Source: Acetobacteraceae bacterium (GTDB taxonomy: Bacteria; Pseudomonadota; Alphaproteobacteria; Acetobacterales; Acetobacteraceae). From it: 6,106 nucleotides of DNA. The stretch spans positions 1 through 6,106 of the forward strand of contig JANXRT010000237.1 in assembly GCA_025356735.1 (NCBI GenBank), read 5' to 3'. A program made the position numbers and the translations under genes. Every line of letters begins with the position of its first letter. The first letter of the stretch is position 1. The notes beneath the pieces were generated by a model, which did no database searches, was not told the origin of the DNA, and saw only the letters and a list, made by a program, of their open reading frames with translations. Positions 1-5,133 of this stretch are shown here, piece by piece.

Positions 1-10
1 CGCCGGCTTT

Positions 11-61
11 CTATTGGCTGGTGCCGAGGTAGGCACTGATCACTTCGGGGTTGTTTCTTAA
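11..61 (-). pseudogene. C-terminal remnant of a LivG-type branched-chain amino-acid ABC ATPase
   Basis: Read on the minus strand, this stretch gives LRNNPEVISAYLGTSQ followed by TAG (stop at 13-11). The pattern NNPEVI-x-AYLG is the usual last few residues of LivG-type ATP-binding subunits of branched-chain amino-acid importers. A working gene would need about 750 bases to the right, but the resemblance stops at about position 61. From about position 72 there is an intergenic repeat, and the aminopeptidase starts at 144 on the other strand. I therefore infer a leftover 3' end after a deletion or rearrangement. The match is only about 14 residues, so chance cannot be excluded. If real, related transporter genes (for example livF) may lie just left of the window. 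Confidence 0.45.
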
Positions 62-71
62 GGGATGCGTT

Positions 72-120
72 TTCGGGCGCTTCCTGGGCGGGGTTTGGGG
101 CAGAGCCCCGTCCTTGCTCC
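72..120. repeat. Two-hairpin intergenic repeat, copy 1
   Basis: This is the first of two copies, both in the same orientation; the other is at 2078-2126. The core GGGGTTTGGGGCAGAGCCCC at 90-109 is identical in both, and 38 of 49 positions agree over the whole unit. Two stem-loops can form. One pairs 72-77 with 83-88 around a five-base loop; this copy uses three G-T wobbles. The other pairs GGGGC 97-101 with GCCCC 105-109 around AGA. It lies in the leader of the aminopeptidase gene, right after the LivG-like remnant. It may act as a terminator-like or RNA-structure element, but no long T run follows. Confidence 0.75.
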
Positions 121-143
121 TTCGATAATGGGGGTTCCAACCA

Positions 144-1478
144 ATGCCGACCGCACTGCCGATCTACGCCGTACGCCCTGATAGCGTGACTGGATTGCCC
201 GCCTCGTCGGCGGCGATGCTGCAAGGCATGGATTTCACCGCCAAGGCGGGAAGCTTGGTGTTCCTGCAGGACGCTGGCGGCCTAGCCGGCGCGGTGTTCG
301 GATTGGGTTCCGACCGATCGCCGCACCTATTCGGCGACCTGCCGTACCGTCTGCCGGCCGCGCGGCCATGGCGCCTGGAGTCGGGCGACTATGATCCGGC
401 GGGTGCCTGCTTAGGGTTCGCGCTCGGCGCCTACCGCTACACCGCGCTGAAGCCGGCGGCGCGCATGCCCGCGGTTCTGGAGCTACCGCCGGGCTGCAAG
501 TGGAGCCTGGAGGAAGCCGCCAGTGCCGCGATGGTGCGCGACCTGATCAACACGCCGGCCAACCTGCTGGGCCCGGCAGAGCTTGCCGCGGCCGCCATGC
601 GGCTGGGCAACGATCATGGCGCTGCGGCCGAGAGTTTCGAGGGCGAGGCCCTGCTGCGGCAGTATCCGACCATCGCCGCGGTCGGCGCCGGCTCGGCGCG
701 GGCGCCGCAGGTCGTCGTGTTCCGCTGGTCGGGCAGCGGCGCCGGCGGCGACGCGCCGGTGGTTTCGCTGTGCGGCAAGGGCGTCTGCTTCGACACTGGC
801 GGCTACGACCTGAAGCCGTCGGCGGCGATGCTGCGGATGAAGAAGGACATGGGCGGCGCCGCCATCCTGCTCGGCGTGGCGCGGCTGATCATGCGGGCCG
901 ACCTGCCGGTCCGGCTGGTGGTGCGAATCGGCTGCGTCGAGAATTCCGTGTCCGGCACGGCGATGCGGCCGTCGGACGTGCTGACGACGCGGCGCGGGCT
1001 GACGGTGGAGGTTGGCAACACCGATGCCGAGGGTAGGCTGGTGCTATGCGACCTGCTCGCCGAGGCGTCCGACGAGAAGCCCGCCATCCTGATCGATGCC
1101 GCGACCCTGACGGGCGCGGCGCGGGTTGCCCTGGGGCCTGACTTGCCAGCCCTGTTCTGCAACGACGATGCGTGGGCCGCCGACGTGCTGGCCGCGGGGC
1201 GGGAGCGGCATGACCCGGTGTGGCGGCTGCCGCTATGGCCGGGCTACGACGGATGGCTGGATAGCGCGACGGCGGAACTCAACAACGTGGCGTCGAAGCC
1301 GATGGCCGGTGCCGTGGTGGCGGCCTTGTTCCTGCAGCGATTCGTGGCTGAGGGGGTCAGCTGGCTGCACCTCGACACCTATGCGTGGAACGATCAGACT
1401 CGTCCCGGTCGGCCCGAAGGCGGCGAGGCACAGGCTATGCTTGCCGTATTCACCGCCATTAAGAAACGTTTAGGTTGA
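144..1478 (+). CDS. Leucyl aminopeptidase family protein (peptidase family M17)
   Basis: A cytosolic two-metal aminopeptidase that removes N-terminal residues from peptides, with a general role in peptide turnover. The C-terminal catalytic domain (from about residue 125) carries the M17 signature NTDAEGRL at 292-299. The expected metal and active-site residues are all present: K212 and D217 (in GKGVCFDTGG), K224, D235 (in KKDMGG), D294, E296 and R298. At 444 residues it is shorter than E. coli PepA (about 500), because the N-terminal domain is short and divergent. It resembles the alphaproteobacterial PepA/PepB-like branch, including the C-terminal LDTYAWN and GRPEGGEAQA stretches. A G-run at 130-134, nine bases before the ATG, is the only ribosome-site candidate. 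No signal peptide is visible. The family call is firm; the preferred substrate is unknown. Confidence 0.93.
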   Translation: MPTALPIYAVRPDSVTGLPASSAAMLQGMDFTAKAGSLVFLQDAGGLAGAVFGLGSDRSPHLFGDLPYRLPAARPWRLESGDYDPAGACLGFALGAYRYTALKPAARMPAVLELPPGCKWSLEEAASAAMVRDLINTPANLLGPAELAAAAMRLGNDHGAAAESFEGEALLRQYPTIAAVGAGSARAPQVVVFRWSGSGAGGDAPVVSLCGKGVCFDTGGYDLKPSAAMLRMKKDMGGAAILLGVARLIMRADLPVRLVVRIGCVENSVSGTAMRPSDVLTTRRGLTVEVGNTDAEGRLVLCDLLAEASDEKPAILIDAATLTGAARVALGPDLPALFCNDDAWAADVLAAGRERHDPVWRLPLWPGYDGWLDSATAELNNVASKPMAGAVVAALFLQRFVAEGVSWLHLDTYAWNDQTRPGRPEGGEAQAMLAVFTAIKKRLG

Positions 1479-1526
1479 TTTGTTACGCTAGAATCAAGCC
1501 ATTAAAGGATTTCAATTAACAAGGAA

Positions 1527-1545
1527 CGTTTTTGAAAGGAAAACG
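1527..1545. promoter_or_regulatory. Inverted repeat, candidate MarR operator
   Basis: CGTTTT (1527-1532) and AAAACG (1540-1545) form a perfect six-base inverted repeat around a seven-base centre. It overlaps the best -35 candidate upstream of the MarR gene. MarR-family dimers commonly bind short palindromes in their own promoters, so autoregulation is a reasonable guess. Short AT-rich palindromes also arise by chance, and no second copy was seen. Confidence 0.25.
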
Positions 1546-1560
1546 ATTGATTGTTCTACT
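1532..1560 (+). promoter_or_regulatory. Candidate sigma-70-type promoter for the MarR gene
   Basis: TTGAAA at 1532-1537 matches five of six bases of the -35 consensus. TCTACT at 1555-1560 matches four of six of the -10 consensus, with the ideal 17-base spacing. An alternative -10, TGTAAT at 1572-1577, matches better but lacks a well-spaced -35. This is pattern matching only. Confidence 0.25.
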
Positions 1561-1668
1561 GCAAGCGTCCATGTAATTCGGACTGATAAAAGCCTGCCCG
1601 ATGACTCGGAAGCTTATTTTACAATACAGGGCGGAACGATCCTCCCGTTAGGTTGAAAGGGTTGCCTC

Positions 1669-2067
1669 ATGGCTACCAACCAGTCCACCGACCAATTGGT
1701 CGGGATCCTCCGGGACACCATCGTGTCGCTCGTTCGCCGCGATGGTCCCGATCTGTCGGCTCGCCAGCTTGGCGTGTTCCTGACCTGCTACCTGCAGGAC
1801 GGTCCACACACCGTCCGCGGCCTTGCCGCCGACCTCAACGTTTCCAAGCCGGCGATAACCCGGGCGTTGGATCGGCTGGGCGAGCTCGACCTGGCGCGCC
1901 GCAAGGTCGATCCGCTGGACCGTCGCAGCGTGCTGGTGCAGCGCACGATGAAGGGCGCCGCGTTCCTGCGGGACCTGCGATCGATCCTGAACGAGGCGTC
2001 GTCCGTCGCGCGCAAGCCGGTGGCCGAAGTGTCGACAGGTCGCGGCCGCTCCAGCGCCAACGGCTAA
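1669..2067 (+). CDS. MarR-family winged helix-turn-helix transcriptional regulator
   Basis: A small DNA-binding regulator of 132 residues. The family normally acts as a dimer that represses nearby or own genes and responds to small ligands. The sequence shows a winged helix-turn-helix: the segment TVRGLAADLNVSKPAITRAL (about 48-67) gives the two helices, followed by a basic wing with DPLDRRS at 81-87, the typical MarR wing pattern. The flanking dimerisation helices are short, so this is at the small end of the family. The C-terminal tail from about 115 is basic and probably disordered. The start is supported by GAAAGGG seven bases upstream. It follows the aminopeptidase on the same strand but after 190 bases, so it likely has its own promoter. 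The ligand and targets cannot be read from the sequence. Confidence 0.88.
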   Translation: MATNQSTDQLVGILRDTIVSLVRRDGPDLSARQLGVFLTCYLQDGPHTVRGLAADLNVSKPAITRALDRLGELDLARRKVDPLDRRSVLVQRTMKGAAFLRDLRSILNEASSVARKPVAEVSTGRGRSSANG

Positions 2068-2077
2068 CGGACGCGTC

Positions 2078-2126
2078 CCGGGGCGCTACCCCGGCGGGGT
2101 TTGGGGCAGAGCCCCACGCTTGCTTT
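2078..2126. repeat. Two-hairpin intergenic repeat, copy 2, between convergent genes
   Basis: Second copy of the element at 72-120, fully paired here. CCGGGG 2078-2083 pairs with CCCCGG 2089-2094 around CGCTA, and TGGGGC 2102-2107 pairs with GCCCCA 2111-2116 around AGA. It fills nearly all the 59 bases between the MarR stop (plus strand) and the permease stop (minus strand). From this position it could serve as a two-way terminator. No long T run follows on either strand, so an intrinsic terminator is not proven. Confidence 0.8.
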
Positions 2127-3026
2127 CTAACCACCTTTAACGCCGCCGGCTGTCAGGCCGGCGACGATCTCCTTTTGCATCAACAACGTCAGTAGCAGCA
2201 CCGGTGCGGTAACCACCAAAGCGGCGGCGGCAAGCGGGCCCCAACTGACTTGCTCGAAGGTCAGCACGTTGTAGACCGCGACCGGCAGGGTGCGGGTGGT
2301 GCGGCCTGCCAGCACGACGCCGAAGATGAAGTTGTTCCAGCTGAAGATGAACGACAGGATCATGGCGACGGTGATGCCGGGCCGTGCCAGCGGCATCGCG
2401 ACATGGCGGAAGGCCTGCCAGATGGTGGCGCCATCGACCAGCGCTGCCTCCTCCAGCTCGCCCGGCAGCCCCTCGAAGAAGCCGATCATCACCCAGACGA
2501 CGATCGGCACGGTGATCACCAGGTGAGTAATGACGAGCGGTGCGAGGGTGCCGGTGAGGCCGAGCCACTGGAACATCAGGAACAGCGGCAGCAGGTAGGA
2601 CAATCCCGGCGTGATGCGCGCGATCAGGATCAGGGTCGCGGCCTTGCGGGCACGGGCCTTGGCGATGCCGTAGCCGGCGGGGACGCCGACCAGCAAGGCG
2701 AGGCCGGTGGCGCCGAACGAGACGATGACGGAGTTGATGGTGTAGGTGAGGAAGTCGTTCTTCTCGAACACGTCGATGAAGTTGCGCAGCGTCGGCGGCG
2801 CCGGGATGAAGACCGGTGGGAAGGCCATGTTGTCCACTTCGTTCTTGAGCGACAGCGACAGCATCCAGAGGAAGACCAGCACGGCCGGCGAGATCAGTAG
2901 CAGGACCACGGCGTAGAGGCCGAGTTGCCTGAGCCGGCGGCGCAGCATATGAGCGTTGAAGGTAGCGCGGGTCTCGGTAATGGAACGGGTTGGCACATCG
3001 GCTTCCTGCTTCAGCTTGGCGGTCAT
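2127..3026 (-). CDS. ABC transporter permease, sugar type (CUT1, MalG-like)
   Basis: An inner-membrane subunit of a binding-protein-dependent importer, probably for a sugar or polyol. It has 299 residues, the usual length for MalG-like permeases. Hydrophobic segments lie near 36-58, 98-122, 131-153, 161-185, 218-240 and 265-283. The EAA loop that contacts the ATPase is at 192-217, starting EEAALVDGA and ending ARPG. The C-terminus (QKEIVAGLTAGGVKGG) is typical of the group. The ATG lies four bases after the TetR stop, with only ATAGG directly before it, so translation probably depends on the upstream gene. GTG at codon 11, preceded by AGGAAG, is a possible alternative start. No binding protein, second permease or ATPase is in the window, which is unusual because CUT1 importers normally need two permeases. 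Confidence 0.9.
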   Translation of the reverse strand: MTAKLKQEADVPTRSITETRATFNAHMLRRRLRQLGLYAVVLLLISPAVLVFLWMLSLSLKNEVDNMAFPPVFIPAPPTLRNFIDVFEKNDFLTYTINSVIVSFGATGLALLVGVPAGYGIAKARARKAATLILIARITPGLSYLLPLFLMFQWLGLTGTLAPLVITHLVITVPIVVWVMIGFFEGLPGELEEAALVDGATIWQAFRHVAMPLARPGITVAMILSFIFSWNNFIFGVVLAGRTTRTLPVAVYNVLTFEQVSWGPLAAAALVVTAPVLLLTLLMQKEIVAGLTAGGVKGG

Positions 3027-3030
3027 CCTA

Positions 3031-3651
3031 TCATGACAGGCAGCCGTGCAGCAGCAGGGCGACGCATCGGCGCGGCCATCGGCTCAGCGCGTCCGCGTCC
3101 ATCGGCGGGCCGAAGCCGAGCGCGCGCTGTTGCGGGCCGGCGATCACCAGGCGCTGGAACTGCTCGGCGGCGAAATCCGGTGCGGCGACGCCCGCCTCCC
3201 GCAGCAGTGCGCCGACGCGGTGAATGCCCGCACCAGCGCCGGCGCGGGCGAGCAGGCCGGCGAGATCGACGATGTGCGGCGATTGGCTGACCAGAAGGCG
3301 ATAGAGCGCCAGGGATGCAGGGGCCAGCGCCGCTTTCAGCATGATCTTTCCCGCCATCTCCAGGGTCGATGCGAGGTCAAGGCCATCCTGCGAGGCCGCT
3401 TGCAGCGCGGCGTCGAAATCAGGCAGCCAGTTCTCGACCAGCGTCGCGATCGCGGCCTGGAGCAAAGCGGGCTTGTCGGGAAACCGGGTGTAGAGGGTGC
3501 GCTTCGACACGCCGGAAGCTGCCGCCACACTCTCCATCGAGGTAACGGCGACACCCTGGCTCAGGAACAGGATCGTGGCGGCATCGACGATGGTGCCGCG
3601 GATTTGGCCGGCCTGCTCGGAGGACGGCCGGCCCGACCGTGGCGATTTCAC
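3031..3651 (-). CDS. TetR-family transcriptional regulator
   Basis: A 206-residue repressor-type DNA-binding protein. The N-terminal TetR helix-turn-helix is clear at about 37-66: TSMESVAAASGVSKRTLYTR followed by FPDKPALLQAAI. The C-terminal half is alpha-helical, and its LYRLLVSQSPHIVDLAGLL stretch resembles AefR-like ligand domains. The same frame stays open to an ATG at 3828. I prefer the GTG at 3651 because it gives a normal TetR length, and because the longer version would run across the lipoprotein gene in another frame with a low-complexity arginine-rich translation. The GTG overlaps the lipoprotein stop as GTGA and has no separate ribosome site, which points to coupled translation. 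The permease follows after four bases, so this regulator may control its own unit. Its ligand is unknown. Confidence 0.88.
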   Translation of the reverse strand: MKSPRSGRPSSEQAGQIRGTIVDAATILFLSQGVAVTSMESVAAASGVSKRTLYTRFPDKPALLQAAIATLVENWLPDFDAALQAASQDGLDLASTLEMAGKIMLKAALAPASLALYRLLVSQSPHIVDLAGLLARAGAGAGIHRVGALLREAGVAAPDFAAEQFQRLVIAGPQQRALGFGPPMDADALSRWPRRCVALLLHGCLS

Positions 3652-3794
3652 CGATCGTAGTAATAATAGCGCGGATGGTAGCGCGGGCCGTAGGCGGGCA
3701 CGACGATGCAGCCGGCCAGGGTGACGGCGGCCAGCGCGAGGCATATCACCCGGCCGGCCGTGCGCAGCGATCCAAGACCGTATTTCTGGAGCAT
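3648..3794 (-). CDS. Small lipoprotein, hypothetical
   Basis: A 48-residue gene that is easy to miss because of its size. The translation starts MLQKYGLGSLRTAGRVICLA, has a hydrophobic stretch at about 16-27 and a lipobox LAGC at 26-29. It then has a short tail rich in Tyr, Pro and Arg (ending YHPRYYYYDR). This is the layout of a signal-peptidase II lipoprotein, lipidated at Cys29 and left with about 20 mature residues. Small tyrosine-rich lipoproteins of this kind are common in proteobacteria and mostly have no known function. A strong ribosome site, GGAGG (3800-3804), sits five bases before the ATG. Its stop overlaps the TetR GTG start. Asp30 is not at position +2 (Ile is), so an outer-membrane destination is likely by the usual rule. 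Confidence 0.75.
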   Translation of the reverse strand: MLQKYGLGSLRTAGRVICLALAAVTLAGCIVVPAYGPRYHPRYYYYDR

Positions 3795-3901
3795 AGCCGC
3801 CTCCGCGTTGTGCCGATGCGGGTTGCAAGGGCGATCGCAGTTATAACAGGCGACTAAAGTAAACGCTCCCTGTGCATTTATTATATCTCGGCCATCTTCG
3901 G
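3795..3901 (-). promoter_or_regulatory. Upstream region of the lipoprotein-TetR-permease unit
   Basis: This 107-base gap separates ackA from the lipoprotein gene, both read on the minus strand. It is AT-richer than its flanks. It holds an exact TATAAT on the minus strand (3885-3880), but the position 17 bases upstream reads GAAGTA, a poor -35. An eight-base palindrome, GTTATAAC (3840-3847), and another, GCGATCGC (3831-3838), lie closer to the gene. Either could be a regulator site, for instance for the TetR protein, but neither is long enough to be convincing. No T-rich terminator for ackA is visible. Confidence 0.3.
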
Positions 3902-3917
3902 TTACTTCGACGTAACC
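3900..3917. repeat. Short inverted repeat across the ackA stop codon
   Basis: GGTTAC (3900-3905) and GTAACC (3912-3917) form a perfect six-base inverted repeat with a six-base centre. The ackA stop codon (3904-3902) lies within the left arm. No T run follows on the minus strand, so it does not look like an intrinsic terminator. It may simply reflect the codons used. Confidence 0.4.
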
Positions 3918-5098
3918 TTCGATCCGATGATGTCGGCGACGTGGCGCGCGATCATCGCCTCCTCATCGGTCGGGATCACCCAGACCGCGACGCGGCTTTT
4001 TTCCGTCGTGATGCGCGAGGCGGAGGCGGCGTTCTTCTCGTTGTCCAACTCGATGCCAAGCCAGGCCAGGGCCTTGCAGACGCGGCTACGGATTTCCGGG
4101 GCGTGCTCGCCGATGCCCGCGGTGAAGACGATGCCGTCGAGCCCGCCCAGGGCCGCGAGCATGGCACAGGTTTCGCGCGCGATGCGGAAGGCGAACAGCT
4201 CGAGCGCCTCGGCGGCGCGCAGGTCGGCGCTGTCGAGCAGCACGCGCATGTCGGCGCTGATGTCCGACACGCCGAGGAGGCCGGATTTTTTGTAGAGCAG
4301 GTCTTCGATGGCGGCGGCGGGCATGTTGAGGGTCTGTTGAAGGTAAAGGATGACGCCGGGATCGAGGCTGCCGCAGCGCGTGCCCATGACCAGGCCGTCG
4401 AGTGCCGAGAAGCCCATGGTGGTGTCGACGCTGCGTCCGCCGAGCAGCGCGCAGAGGCTGGCGCCGTTGCCGAGATGGGCCACCACCACGCGGCCCGTCG
4501 CCAAGTTGGGTGCGAGCTGCGGCAGAACGGAAGAAATATATTCGTAGGACAGGCCGTGGAAGCCATAGCGCTCGATGCCCTGGGCGGTGAGGTCGCGCGG
4601 CAGGGCGAAGTTCTTCACGACGTCGACGTGGCCGCGGTGGAAGGCGGTGTCGAAGCAGGCGATCTGGGTGAGGTCGGGAGATGCCGCCAGGACCGCGCGA
4701 ATGGCGCCCAGGCTGTGCGGCTGGTGCAGGGGTGCCAAGGCAACGAGCCCATCGAGTTCGTCCAGCACCGCTTGCGTGATGGAAACCGGGGCGATCAGCC
4801 GGCGGCCGCCATGCACGACGCGGTGCCCGACTGCGGCCAACGTGTCGGCGCTGAGCTGCGTATGCACCCAGGCCAACAATTCGGAAAACAGCGTTGCATC
4901 GTCAGGCGGCTCGTTCTTGGGCCATTGCCGCTCGACGAGGGACTGGCCGGACGCGCCTTTGGCCCAGAATTTCGTCTCGGCGCCGCGTTCGACCGTGCCG
5001 TGCGCGATCTGGCGCGGCGGCTCATTCGCCAGCACTTCGAACAGGCCGAGCTTGATGCTGGAGGACCCCGCATTGAGGGTAAGGACGGCATCGGTCAT
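3902..5098 (-). CDS. ackA: Acetate kinase
   Basis: Converts acetate and ATP to acetyl phosphate and ADP, reversibly, in the cytosol. The protein has 398 residues, normal for the family, and all landmark motifs are present. These are LNAGSSSIK at 8-16, GHRVVHGG at 91-98 (Arg93), PLHQP at 123-127 (His125), ACFDTAFH at 147-154 (Asp150, the catalytic acid/base region), GFHGLSYEYI from 179 (His181), AHLGNGAS at 207-214 (Asn211), MGTRCGSLDPG with Arg241, FTAGIGEHAPEIR at 325-337, and PTDEEAMIARH near the end with the magnesium-associated Glu379/380. It usually pairs with phosphotransacetylase (pta) or phosphoketolase, but neither adjoins it here. The ATG has only a weak ribosome site. It is divergent from the CoA transferase gene. 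Confidence 0.97.
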   Translation of the reverse strand: MTDAVLTLNAGSSSIKLGLFEVLANEPPRQIAHGTVERGAETKFWAKGASGQSLVERQWPKNEPPDDATLFSELLAWVHTQLSADTLAAVGHRVVHGGRRLIAPVSITQAVLDELDGLVALAPLHQPHSLGAIRAVLAASPDLTQIACFDTAFHRGHVDVVKNFALPRDLTAQGIERYGFHGLSYEYISSVLPQLAPNLATGRVVVAHLGNGASLCALLGGRSVDTTMGFSALDGLVMGTRCGSLDPGVILYLQQTLNMPAAAIEDLLYKKSGLLGVSDISADMRVLLDSADLRAAEALELFAFRIARETCAMLAALGGLDGIVFTAGIGEHAPEIRSRVCKALAWLGIELDNEKNAASASRITTEKSRVAVWVIPTDEEAMIARHVADIIGSKVTSK

Positions 5099-5133
5099 GG
5101 TTCGAGCCTATCACGATGGCGAAGGACAGGAAG

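Larger units (their letters stand above)
1479..1668. other. AT-rich intergenic region, probable promoter region of the MarR gene
   Basis: This 190-base gap is visibly AT-rich against its GC-rich surroundings and holds no convincing open frame. It contains an inverted repeat (1527-1545) and candidate promoter boxes (1532-1560). A loose hairpin pairs CCGA 1598-1601 with TCGG 1606-1609, with AAGC 1590-1593 facing GCTT 1612-1615 outside it, followed by ATTTT. That hairpin has an uneven internal loop, so it is only a weak terminator or leader-structure candidate. A TACAAT at 1620-1625 resembles a -10 box but has no matching -35. The ribosome site GAAAGGG at 1655-1661 lies seven bases before the MarR ATG. 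The last codons of the aminopeptidase are not followed by a clear terminator. Confidence 0.6.

Noticed and set aside
2..61. Plus-strand reading ending in TAA at 59-61, as the 3' end of a gene entering from the left
   Set aside because: The translation (AGFLLAGAEVGTDHFGVVS) matches no family end I recognise, whereas the opposite strand gives a LivG-like C-terminus.
1653..2195. 180-codon plus-strand frame overlapping the MarR gene
   Set aside because: Its translation is arginine/proline-rich without recognisable motifs, while the overlapping frame is a clear MarR protein with its own ribosome site.
3652..3828. N-terminal 59-codon extension of the TetR frame to an ATG at 3828
   Set aside because: The extension is arginine/proline-rich with no TetR similarity and overlaps the lipoprotein gene, which has a strong ribosome site; the GTG at 3651 gives a normal family length.
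3831..3838. GCGATCGC octamer, which resembles the HIP1 palindrome of cyanobacteria
   Set aside because: A single copy in a GC-rich genome is expected by chance, and nothing else suggests a cyanobacterium.
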